Assembly: GCF_009796765.1 (NCBI RefSeq)
Contig: NZ_CP047023.1
Location: 1-64,000, forward strand
Length of the DNA: 64,000 nucleotides
Reading direction: 5' to 3'
Source: Paraglaciecola sp. L3A3
Lineage (GTDB): Bacteria > Pseudomonadota > Gammaproteobacteria > Enterobacterales > Alteromonadaceae
Positions 44,298 through 53,700 of this stretch are shown piece after piece (position 1 is the stretch's first letter; every line of letters begins with the position of its first letter). The notes under the pieces were generated by a model. The model searched no databases, was not told where the DNA came from, and saw only the letters and a program-made list of their open reading frames with translations. The translations under genes and the position numbers were made by a program.

Positions 44298-44366
44298 ATT
44301 GGTCACCCGATAAAAGCCCCTACATTTGGTGCGGCACAAAGGATGAAATACATGGATGTATTTCAT
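44262..44366. repeat. Block of three consecutive hairpins after the IS91 remnant
   Basis: The stems are GGGCAACC / GGTTGTCC (44262-44280, one mismatch), AATTCAT / ATGAATT (44282-44300, perfect) and ATGAAATACAT / ATGTATTTCAT (44343-44366, perfect). They replace the missing end of the transposase and butt against the next repeat. The identity of the element is unknown. Confidence 0.6.
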
Positions 44367-44430
44367 GGGAGTTATCTAGACACCCAAAGTAATAAAATGG
44401 GAGTTATCTAGACACCCAAAGTAATAAAAT
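44367..44430. repeat. 32-bp perfect tandem duplication
   Basis: Units 44367-44398 and 44399-44430 are identical, each starting GGGAGTTATCTAGACACCC. They duplicate the left end of the 212-bp element. Confidence 0.85.
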
Positions 44431-44613
44431 ACCCAATAACTAATGGATCAACAAGCAAAAAACATGGGAGTAATTTTTAACTTATGGCTCTAAAATCTGA
44501 AATTAGAGCTGATTTGTGCATTTATAGGGGAAAGTTGACCTAAATCGGTGACTAGACTCAAATTTAGGACAGGCATTTCAATTACTTTATAAATAAGGGT
44601 GTCTAAATAACTC
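44402..44613. repeat. 212-bp paired element, copy 2
   Basis: This is a near-identical, same-orientation partner of 33893-34105. The ends AGTTATCTAGACACCC and GTGTCTAAATAACTC are inverted repeats. Its left end is duplicated in tandem. It lies 138 bp before the GH117-type gene. Confidence 0.78.
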
Positions 44614-44750
44614 TGCTTATTATCTTTCTGTGATACATATATTTTATATTTTGTTGACAATTTATCGTATTAATTTAACATTTTCTGTTGGTTGTGCGGT
44701 AAAATAGTTAATTCATATTTAAAAATCCTATGTTAACAAGGTGCAGTAGA

Positions 44751-46016
44751 ATGAAAATAAAATCTATCAGTATTATTTGTTGTTTACTAAGCTCTGTTGT
44801 GAGTGCAGCAGGGGCAAAGGAACAAGCTGCTTTTCCCTATGATTTACCGGCAGAAAAACCAAACAGACTATTAAGCGCAGCTGTTGCCCGCAATTATGAT
44901 AATTATTTGTCACCTCGTCAGGAAAATAATGAGCTGTATTCTCTATTTAAATATACCGAGTTAAAGGGGTTTGATTATAACGGAGGTGACGGCACTATCT
45001 CCCGTCGTGACCCTTCAAAAATTATTAAAGAAAATAGCCAATATTATGTTTGGTACACCAAGCGAGATACCAAACAGAAACCTGTTGGCCTAAGCAATGC
45101 CCATTTAGCTACTGACACTGTGCCATCCGCAGATTGGGACTTAGCTGAAGTTTGGTATGCCACCTCAAAAGATGGCTTTACTTGGCAAGAGCAAGGTGTG
45201 GCCGTTCCCAGACCTGCTAAACCTACTATAGGATGGCGTTCTGTGGCGACGCCAGACATTCTAAAATTTAAAGGTAAATTTTATCTATATTATCAAGGGT
45301 TCAGTGAGCCAAGTGGTTTAACAGATAATGATTGTCCTGTGATCATGTCTGTGTCTGATTCGCCAGATGGGCCTTGGGTCGCAACGAATAAAGTTGTTGT
45401 GCCTAATGGTAAGAAAGGGGAGTGGGATCAAAATGCTGTGCATGATCCACATCCAATCGTTCATGATGGTAAAATTTATCTATATTACAAGTCTGATTTT
45501 GACCGTATTCGTGGCAGTAAAGACAGGCCTCAAGCTATACGTATGCAAGGTTTAGCCATAGCTGACAATCCATTAGGGCCCTTTAAAAAACACCCACTAA
45601 ACCCGGTTTTAAACTCAGGTCATGAAACCTCCTTATTTCCATTCAAAGAAGGGGTTGCAGCCTTAGTTATTCGAGATGGTAATGAGCGTAGCACTATTCA
45701 ATACGCCAAGGATTGGGTGAATTTTGAAATTGCCTCTGTGGTTGAATTAATGCCAAATGCTGCTGGCTTTTTTGTGCCTGATGCTTTTACTGATACTCAG
45801 TATGGCCGTGGAGTGACTTGGGGGATTTCGCACTTTACTCAACCTAAAGGTTGGGAGCGTAATCATTCTATATTAACTCGATTTGATGCCGATCTGAGTT
45901 TAGATGTCGATGACCCCGAAATGAAACAACATAACAATAAGTATTCTCCAGAAGTGCATTATTCTTTTGGTTTGTCAGCTAAACAAAAACAACGTATTGC
46001 CGAGCAGAATAACTAG
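44751..46016 (+). CDS. GH117-type hydrolase (alpha-1,3-neoagarooligosaccharide hydrolase-like)
   Basis: GH117 enzymes release 3,6-anhydro-L-galactose from the non-reducing end of agar oligosaccharides. The ATG at 44751 (AGG upstream) gives 421 residues with a signal peptide of about 22 residues. The five-bladed propeller motifs seen are YNGGDGTISRRDPSKII, YYVWYTKRDT, DLAEVWYATSKDGFTW, VATPDILKFKGKFYLYYQ, VHDPHPIVHDGKIYLYYKSD and NSGHETSLFPF. The Asp in RDPS, the Asp in HDP and the His-Glu of GHET are the likely active-site residues. A GH43/GH130-like enzyme is the main alternative. The ABC importer genes follow on the same strand. Confidence 0.72.
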   Translation: MKIKSISIICCLLSSVVSAAGAKEQAAFPYDLPAEKPNRLLSAAVARNYDNYLSPRQENNELYSLFKYTELKGFDYNGGDGTISRRDPSKIIKENSQYYVWYTKRDTKQKPVGLSNAHLATDTVPSADWDLAEVWYATSKDGFTWQEQGVAVPRPAKPTIGWRSVATPDILKFKGKFYLYYQGFSEPSGLTDNDCPVIMSVSDSPDGPWVATNKVVVPNGKKGEWDQNAVHDPHPIVHDGKIYLYYKSDFDRIRGSKDRPQAIRMQGLAIADNPLGPFKKHPLNPVLNSGHETSLFPFKEGVAALVIRDGNERSTIQYAKDWVNFEIASVVELMPNAAGFFVPDAFTDTQYGRGVTWGISHFTQPKGWERNHSILTRFDADLSLDVDDPEMKQHNNKYSPEVHYSFGLSAKQKQRIAEQNN

Positions 46017-46092
46017 ATCCTATGTCATGGATAACGTGCTGCTAGATGTGGTGAATGCGAGAAATAAAAAATGATTTTAGATAGGTACTTTG

Positions 46093-47610
46093 ATGATGGA
46101 CAAGGGCGTTAAGCCTGTACTTTCTGTTAAACAGCTGAGTAAAGCGTTTGCAGGAAAAACAGTAGTAAAAGAAGTGACATTTGACCTATACCCAGGCGAG
46201 ATATTGGCTTTAGTGGGGGAAAATGGTGCCGGTAAATCAACCACAAAAAATATGTTGTGTGGTTTATTGCAACCCACATTAGGACAAATATTTGTTGATG
46301 GCGAAGAAGTGTCACAAATACAAGGTCAAGCACAGGGAATATCAGCTGTACACCAAGAGCTTAGTTTATTTCCCAGCTTAACTGTGGCAGAAAACCTGTG
46401 TATTAATGATTTGCCTGGTCATGCTTTAAATGTGGATTGGCGTGAAACCGAAAAATTAGCAAAACAACAATTAGATTTTCTAGGAGTAGAAATTGACATT
46501 TTTGCTAATGTTGAATCTCTTGGTGCAGGTAAACAACAGATTGTCGAAATAGCCAAAGCGTCAATGCATGCCAATAAAGTACTTATTTTAGATGAACCTA
46601 CCACCTCTTTAACCGCTCCCGAGCGAGAAAAACTTTTCAGCATAATGCGTAAGTTAAAGGCCCGTGGTGTGGCGATGATTTTTATCTCTCACTTTATGGA
46701 TGAAGTGTATGCCATGGCTGATAAATTTGTAGCGTTGCGTGATGGTACACAAGTAGGTACAGGTTATTTACGGGACGTGCCGCGTCATGAATTAGAAGAA
46801 ATGATGGTGGGCAGAAAAATTGGTGAATCTGCTTTTGTGCTAGATGCGACATCCGACAAAATAGCATTACGTTTAGATAAGTTGTGTTCACACCGTTTTG
46901 ACCAAGTCTCACTTTCAGTGGCTAATGGAGAAATTCTGGGTATCGCTGGTTTGATGGGCTCTGGTAGAACCGAACTAGCAGAGTCTATTTTTGGTATTCG
47001 TGCTGCAAGCGGTGATATCTATATCGATAACGAATGTGTTTCACCTGTTAGCGTAGCTAAAATGAAACAAAAAGGTGTGGTCTACGTGACCGAAGATCGA
47101 CGCACAAATGGCATGTTTAGCGGACGTTCGGTGAAAGAAAACGCCAGTGCATCTGGCTTGTCTTATTTTGTTAAGCAATTAGTTAAAGGTTTTGGCTTTA
47201 AAGGTGAACGGGCTGCTGCATCAGAATTTGTAAAGGAAATGAATGTCTCTACCCCAAGTATTGATGCATCAGTTAGGCAGCTCAGTGGCGGTAATCAGCA
47301 AAAAGTGCTGTTAGGGCGATGGTTAGCCACTAAACCAAAAATCTGCATCTTAGATGAGCCGACTAAAGGTGTCGATATTGGTGCCAAATTTGAGATCCAT
47401 AAAAAGATAGTGGCACTAGCTAAACAAGGTGTTGCAGTGATTGTAGTGTCATCTGATTTACAAGAGTTACTTGATGTGTCCCATAGGATCATGGTGATGC
47501 GGACAGGGCATATAGTGGGGGAATTCGATAGAGCCAATTTCGACCCAGTGAAAATTATTTCAATTGCAGCCAGTTCGGTACACGAACAAAGCCAACAAGT
47601 AGCGAGTTAA
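46093..47610 (+). CDS. Sugar ABC transporter ATPase (RbsA/YtfR type)
   Basis: This double-domain ATPase of a CUT2-class sugar importer has 505 residues from the ATG at 46093 (a second ATG follows; the ribosome site is weak). The first domain has Walker A GENGAGKST, a Q-loop region and Walker B VLILDEPTTSL. The second has the degenerate Walker A GLMGSGRTE usual in the family, signature LSGGNQQKVLLGRWL and Walker B ICILDEPTKGVDIG. It is followed 1 bp later by the first permease. Confidence 0.94.
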   Translation: MMDKGVKPVLSVKQLSKAFAGKTVVKEVTFDLYPGEILALVGENGAGKSTTKNMLCGLLQPTLGQIFVDGEEVSQIQGQAQGISAVHQELSLFPSLTVAENLCINDLPGHALNVDWRETEKLAKQQLDFLGVEIDIFANVESLGAGKQQIVEIAKASMHANKVLILDEPTTSLTAPEREKLFSIMRKLKARGVAMIFISHFMDEVYAMADKFVALRDGTQVGTGYLRDVPRHELEEMMVGRKIGESAFVLDATSDKIALRLDKLCSHRFDQVSLSVANGEILGIAGLMGSGRTELAESIFGIRAASGDIYIDNECVSPVSVAKMKQKGVVYVTEDRRTNGMFSGRSVKENASASGLSYFVKQLVKGFGFKGERAAASEFVKEMNVSTPSIDASVRQLSGGNQQKVLLGRWLATKPKICILDEPTKGVDIGAKFEIHKKIVALAKQGVAVIVVSSDLQELLDVSHRIMVMRTGHIVGEFDRANFDPVKIISIAASSVHEQSQQVAS

Positions 47611-47611
47611 C

Positions 47612-48604
47612 ATGACATTGAATAAATTTAAATTTTTTGACCTAGATTGGTCGGCGATTGCGGTTGCTACTATTGCTTTATGTTTATTTTTAGCCATAGC
47701 TTCTCCTGCCTTTATGTCCTTTACTAACATGCAGTCTGTATTAGTGCAGGCGAGTGTGACGGCCATTATGGCAGTGGGTATGACCTATATAATTATAGGG
47801 GGTGGCATTGATATTTCTGTTGGCGCGATTTTGTTTTTCATTTCATCGCTGTTTGCTGAGATGGTGGTCTCCACTGGCAGTTATACCCTTGCGCTTTTAG
47901 TGTCAATTTCTGCGGGTGTGTTGCTGGGAGCCTTTAATGGCTTTTTATCGATTAAATTTAAAGTCACACCGCTGATTACTACATTAGCCACTTATACCGT
48001 ATATAGAGGAATGGCTATTCATCTAACTGGCGCACAAAATATTCCTGTGCCTCGCGAACTCGGTTATTTAGGCAATGGCAGTATTTTAGGTATTCCGGTA
48101 CCTATTTTATTGATGGTTCTGGTGACTGTGTTGGGTGTTTATCTGATTAAAAAAACACGTTTTGGTTTGTATCTTAGAGCCGTAGGCAGTTCAGAGGTAT
48201 CGGCGCAAGAATCTAGCCTGCCAATTATGCGGGTGACCATTTTAGCCTATTTAATTGGTGGGCTTACTGCTGCTTTGGCTGGTCTTATTTTGATCGCTCG
48301 AGTCGGTGGTTTACAGTCAGATATTGGTATAGGCCTAGAATTTACTGTGATTGCAGCAGTGATTTTGGGGGGCACAAAGTTATCAGGAGGTTCAGGCACT
48401 ATTATCGGCAGTGTGATAGGCGCTATCTTTTTGGTATTAATCGATAACGGTTTGAATATGTTAAATGCTTCGCCTTATGTGTATGACACAGTGCGAGGTG
48501 TTGTTTTACTGGTGGCTGTGATTGTTGACAGACTTTCTGAAGTACGTAAATCACGAGAACTGATTAAAAGTAGTGCAATGAAAATACGCGGTGCAACCAA
48601 TTAG
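47612..48604 (+). CDS. Sugar ABC transporter permease 1 (RbsC/YtfT type)
   Basis: This inner-membrane channel subunit has 330 residues and 8-10 hydrophobic helices. CUT2 permease signatures are VGMTYIIIGGGIDISVGAIL, GAFNGFLSIKFKVTPLITTL and VIAAVILGGTKLSGGSGTI. It is translationally coupled to the ATPase gene. A second, distinct permease follows the binding protein, the pattern of the E. coli galactofuranose importer (ytfQRT-yjfF). Confidence 0.94.
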   Translation: MTLNKFKFFDLDWSAIAVATIALCLFLAIASPAFMSFTNMQSVLVQASVTAIMAVGMTYIIIGGGIDISVGAILFFISSLFAEMVVSTGSYTLALLVSISAGVLLGAFNGFLSIKFKVTPLITTLATYTVYRGMAIHLTGAQNIPVPRELGYLGNGSILGIPVPILLMVLVTVLGVYLIKKTRFGLYLRAVGSSEVSAQESSLPIMRVTILAYLIGGLTAALAGLILIARVGGLQSDIGIGLEFTVIAAVILGGTKLSGGSGTIIGSVIGAIFLVLIDNGLNMLNASPYVYDTVRGVVLLVAVIVDRLSEVRKSRELIKSSAMKIRGATN

Positions 48605-48665
48605 TCAGAGTAATGTGTGCTTTGGCGGTTAATGATTCAATTTTAGGTTTTTTAAAGGAAAAGTA

Positions 48666-49637
48666 ATGAATATAAGTAAAAAATTAAGTGGCCTGCTGTC
48701 TGTTGTTACTGTGTTGTTGTTTTCCACAGTTTCAGCGTCAGCATTAGCTGAAAAAATTCGTATCGGTTTGGCTGTTGATCAGTTATTTGAAAGCCGAGTG
48801 GCTGAAAACAATGCGATTAAAGCTGAAGCTGAGAGACTGGGTTTTGAAGTAATCGAAGTGGTTGCCGATGGTGATGCACAAACTCAAAATGCACAAATTC
48901 AATCTTTAGTGGTTCAGCAAGTTGACGCGATTTTGGTTTGCGCTGTGGATCAAAACACCATAGAGCGAGCATTAATGCGCGCCAAAAGAGCACGAATTCC
49001 TGTGATTGCCTATGACAGAGCGCTACCAGATAGTCGCGTAGTGTCAGCATTTGTTGGTCCTGATTCTATGTCTGATGGGCTGCAAGCAGGTCGATACATG
49101 GTTGAGCAACTAAAAGCGCTTAAGGGTAAAGTGCAAGTACTTGAGCTGTTAGGTGCGTTAAACGATCAGAATGGTATTGATAGAAGCAAAGGGTTTAAAC
49201 AAGCATTCAAAGCTTTACCAAATGTAGAAATTGTATCTGTACCAACAGATTGGGATTCTGCTAAAGCATTAGCGGCAACCGAAAACGCATTCCAAGCAAA
49301 TTCTAATATCACGGCTATTTTTGCTGCTACAGATACACAAATCCCTGCTATTGAAACTGTGCTAACCAACTTAAATAAAAACAAAAAAGTGGGTGAGAAA
49401 GGACACGTTGTAGTGACAGGTATTAACGGAAGCAATGATGGCTATGAAGCTACTGTTAGTGGTTTTGCTGACGGTATTGTGGTGATGGACTTAAATGGCA
49501 TCGGACAAAAAACAGTGCAATTAGCCGCGGCGTTAATTCGTGGTGAGTCGGTTGAAAAACACAATGTTATTGCGGGTAAGTTTTATACAAATAAAAACAT
49601 TGCTGAGAATAAAGCAGATATCTGGGGCGCGAAGTAG
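48666..49637 (+). CDS. Periplasmic sugar-binding protein (RbsB/YtfQ type)
   Basis: This substrate-binding protein has 323 residues, with a signal peptide ending SASALA (about residue 28) and AAGGAA before the ATG. It has the two-lobe Peripla_BP_4 fold: IRIGLAVDQLFESRVAENNA, LVVQQVDAILVCAVDQNTIE, IPVIAYDRAL (hinge Asp/Arg contacts for the sugar), NGIDRSKGFKQAF and VVVTGINGSNDGYEA. The sugar cannot be read from the sequence; the GH117 and two-permease context suggests galactose or anhydrogalactose related ligands. Confidence 0.92.
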   Translation: MNISKKLSGLLSVVTVLLFSTVSASALAEKIRIGLAVDQLFESRVAENNAIKAEAERLGFEVIEVVADGDAQTQNAQIQSLVVQQVDAILVCAVDQNTIERALMRAKRARIPVIAYDRALPDSRVVSAFVGPDSMSDGLQAGRYMVEQLKALKGKVQVLELLGALNDQNGIDRSKGFKQAFKALPNVEIVSVPTDWDSAKALAATENAFQANSNITAIFAATDTQIPAIETVLTNLNKNKKVGEKGHVVVTGINGSNDGYEATVSGFADGIVVMDLNGIGQKTVQLAAALIRGESVEKHNVIAGKFYTNKNIAENKADIWGAK

Positions 49638-49666
49638 CGGCGCTGGTAAAAAAGGATCGAGTGGAC

Positions 49667-50599
49667 ATGTCGTCTAGCATTAAGTTATTAAAAAGTTATC
49701 CGTCGTTACTGATTATTGCAGTATTGATAGCGCTGTTTTCATCCCTTTCGCCATATTTTTTTACGGCTGGCAATGCTGAGTCAATTTTATTGGCCAATTC
49801 TGTAGTATTGATTGCAGCTGTGGGTATGACTTTAGTATTTTTTACCGGTGGTATAGATCTTTCTATCGCCACTGTTATTAGTGCTACTGCGGTAATTGGC
49901 GGATTAGTGATGGCCGCCACCGATAGTGTGTTGTTAGGCACTTGTGCAGCACTCTCAGCGGGTCTGGTTTTTGGTTTGTTAAATGGGGTTTGTGTTGGCT
50001 TTTTTGGTTTAAATCCCTTTATCACTACTATGGGCACAGCCTTAATAGCCAGAGGTATTGCTTTCACCTTGTCAGAAGGTATAGCGGTAAAAGGCACCCC
50101 AGATGCTTTATTAGATTTTGGTTTTGAGCTGATATGGGGCATCCCCAGTATTATGGTTGTAGCACTAGTTGTGGTGATTATTAGTGCACTGTTCATGGCC
50201 AAAACCACTTGGGGCCGGCAGGTCATGTTGTTTGGTAGTAATCGAAATGCGGCTCGTTATTGCGGCATTAAAACTCGTTTAATTGAAACCAGCGTGTATA
50301 TTGTTTCAGGCTTACTGGCTGGGATTGCAGGCATGATAAGTATTGCTAACTTAGGTAATGCCTTGCCGGGTGTGGGTGATACTTTACTGTTGCTGATTAT
50401 TGGTGGTGTTGTTTTGGGGGGAACCCATATGAATGGCGGTGAAGGTTCAATAATGAAAACGGTTCAAGGTGTGGCTATTCTAGCGATTTTGACCAGCGGC
50501 CTAAACTTAATGGGAATTCCATTTTACGACCAATTGATTGTGCAAGGCGCACTGATCTTTATTGGTTACAGCTTGGCAATGAAGTTAAGTAGAGACTAG
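49667..50599 (+). CDS. Sugar ABC transporter permease 2 (RbsC/YjfF type)
   Basis: The second CUT2 permease starts at the ATG at 49667 (310 residues); the GTG at 49661 is an alternative since AAGGA lies between the two spacings. Signatures are VGMTLVFFTGGIDLSIATVI, GLLNGVCVGFFGLNPFITTM and IGGVVLGGTHMNGGEGSIM. It differs clearly from permease 1, so the channel is probably a heterodimer. Confidence 0.92.
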   Translation: MSSSIKLLKSYPSLLIIAVLIALFSSLSPYFFTAGNAESILLANSVVLIAAVGMTLVFFTGGIDLSIATVISATAVIGGLVMAATDSVLLGTCAALSAGLVFGLLNGVCVGFFGLNPFITTMGTALIARGIAFTLSEGIAVKGTPDALLDFGFELIWGIPSIMVVALVVVIISALFMAKTTWGRQVMLFGSNRNAARYCGIKTRLIETSVYIVSGLLAGIAGMISIANLGNALPGVGDTLLLLIIGGVVLGGTHMNGGEGSIMKTVQGVAILAILTSGLNLMGIPFYDQLIVQGALIFIGYSLAMKLSRD

Positions 50600-50780
50600 T
50601 TTTAATATTAAGCAATTATTCGGGTGGTGGCTGTTCAGGCATCACCTGCTAATAAATTAAAATATTTTTAATTTATGATTTTATTTCGTCACTATTGCAA
50701 TCAACAGGTATAGTGAGATAAATTCAAGCAAATCATATATGCATAACCCCTTGTCTATATGAAATATTTTAATTGGTCTC

Positions 50781-53700
50781 ATGACAGCAGCTAAAAAAGC
50801 AATGTGGTTACAAAAAAAATTATCCATATTTCTCTATCATACAAAAACACTCTTTTTATTTTTAGTGTTGTTTGTCTTTCCTGTTGCTGTTTCTGCAGAG
50901 AATCTGTTTTATCCTGAAATTGAAAACAATGCATTACATCCTGAAGCATGGATCGAAATCGAGAATTTACCCAGCAATGCTATTCATAATCTTACGGTAG
51001 ACAAAAATAATCATCTTTGGATGGGAAGTTTTAATGCGGTTTTGAGTTATGACGGGAAAACCCTGACCAAATACGATGTGAAAGACGGTTTATCTAGCTA
51101 TGCTCCACAATTTTATGTGGTAGATATTGATGATAAAGGGCAGGTTTATGCACTGGGCGAAAAACAAATATATCAATTCAAAGACAACAAATGGCAGCCT
51201 TTTGGTCCTTATCTCAGGGGTGCCAAGTATCATTTATGGACACACAGAAAGCTAATATTTGCCCATGATGCTTTCTGGCTTGTGTCGGCAGATAACTTAA
51301 TTAAAGTCAGTGAAAATGATTATCAATATTTCGAATTATCTGGCCAGTTCATTGAAGAATACATAGTCGATAATGACGGCTTTTTTTGGGTGTTATTTAG
51401 AGATACAGGCGATGTAAAACGATATCGTTTGCAAAATGATAAACTGATCGAGCTTAATGTTTGGCCTCGACTAAACAAAAATTTAACCGAGAGCCGATTA
51501 TTTCAAGTAGCTAACAACCAAATTTGGCTATTGAATCATGATAAACAGCAACCACCACTTTCTCTTGATATTACTGATATAAAACGAAAGCCTACAGCAC
51601 AACTTAATTGGCAGGAGCAAAATTATCCATCCCAAGCAGGCTACGTTGATCAAGTTGTTTTAGGCACCTCAAAAGGTGAGGTCATGTTAGTCAGTGAAAA
51701 AGGCATTTATATAAAAGCTGATAATAAATGGCAATCTACACCTCTGGCTGACTTTAAAATCGATAGAAAAATATTAGGCTTAAAACAATCGAAAGATGGC
51801 AACTTATGGTTATTTGAATTTGGCAATGCCATCCGCCGGCTGAATTACAATAAGCCTCGGCAAATAACCTATAAAAATTTAATTTATGGTTGTAAAAGTC
51901 AACAAAATGAATTCTTCCTGCACAAAGATGGGAGGGTTATCAGGCATAACGTATTAACCGATATTTGGTATAAACAAACTGTCGACAAGGGATTAATTTC
52001 CACTGCGACTAATATTTTATGTACTCGTGAAAATGACATTATTGTTTATGGCTCACATAATAAAACAGCAGCTATCAGTTACCTTCAAAATCTAGCATTC
52101 AGTCAAAAAAAACAGATAAAGTGGCAAATACTTTTATTACCTCAACTAGGTGAAAATATTGGCGCTTTGTCAGTATTACAGTCGAGTAGTGGTGATATCT
52201 ATCTTGGTAGAAACGATGAGAGTTTAATGACCGAGGGAATGCTGGTTAAGTTAAGTAGGTTAAGTAAAGAGAGTGGAGAATTTACTGTCACTGATATCCC
52301 CTTGGCAAAATCTCGGGTTGCGTCAATCGCAGAGTTTAAAAATAATCAATTGGTGGTGAGTAATAACAAATTAGCCGTACTCAATCCTGATAACCTTAAT
52401 TTATCGCAGAATGTTTCGCTTTTAGCTTTGCCAGAACATTTTGTTTATGGCTGGGTAGAGGGAACTGCCAGTGACCTTAATGATAATATTTGGATGGCTA
52501 ATTGGCACTATGGCGTTTTGTCATATAACGGCACTAAGTGGCGACAATATTCATTAAATGAAGGCTTAAGTAGTGAAAAGGTCTCGACCATATTAGCGCC
52601 GAAAGACGGCAGGGTATTGGCGCTTACCTCAACAGGAGTCGACTGGTTTGACGGCACGACATGGCAAAACATGGATATTTATAATGCTCGTGCTATTCGA
52701 GAGGGCAGTAACTTAGTTGCCGCAGATGACAATACATTATGGGTCAATCAAGCATCTCGTGATTGGGTGTTTAGGTTTCAACAAATTAAGATGAATTTTA
52801 AATGGTATTTTCAACTGCAAGGGGATGTATTTGAAACCATCAAATACAGTCCATCTAAATTAGCCCCTTTAATCACTGTTAGCTTAGAATCTTCAATTGA
52901 TAATTACCAAAATGCAGTTTTATTGTCATGGCGGGGTAAAGATCAATGGTATGAAACTCCGTCCAGTAAGTTGAAATATTCATACAGACTTAACCAAGAT
53001 AAATGGTCAGTTTTTTCATCAGACACATCTCATTATTTTACTAATTTGTCAGCGGGAGACTATTCAGTAGAAGTCAGGGCAAGGGACGGTGATGGCAATA
53101 TTTCACTGACACCTGCAACTATTAGTTTTACGATTTTGGCTCCTTTCTGGCAGCAAACATGGTTTTACATCATTATGGCTAGCCTGTTTGTATTGATGTT
53201 TATTGTATTGCTGATGCTTATTGTGCAAAGGTTAAAACAAACCAGTAGAATGAATGAAGTGAGAATGCAGTTTTTAACCAATATTTCTCATGAACTCAGA
53301 AACCCGCTATCACTTATTATTTCCCCTCTTGATGAGTTTTTTAATCAGCATGCCAAAGCGAAAGATAATTATGGATTACAACTGGCACTGCGCAATGCCA
53401 AGCGGTTAAAACAACTGATTGAGCAACTGTTGCAGTACCGTAGATTACAAACAGGGCAATTGGCATTGAACAATCAATTGCAAGATTTTGTGTTGATGGT
53501 GCGTCTATTAGTCGAAGACTTAGCTTTTATTGCCAAGAGTAAAGATCAACAAATTGTATTAGAGACAAAATTAAGCTGTTATCTATGTGAGTTTGACCAA
53601 GATGTGGTTAGGAAAATAATTGAAAATCTGATCACTAATGCCATTAAATATTCTCCTGAGAACAGTATTATTTCAGTGAGAATTTTGAAAAGTAAAAGCC

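Noticed and set aside
44654..44682. Sigma-70 promoter for the GH117-type gene
   Set aside because: TTGACA is present, but the hexamer 17 bp downstream (AACATT) is a poor -10.
49696..50226. 176-residue minus-strand frame inside permease 2
   Set aside because: It is antisense to a conserved membrane protein and shows only the mirror composition of its hydrophobic codons.
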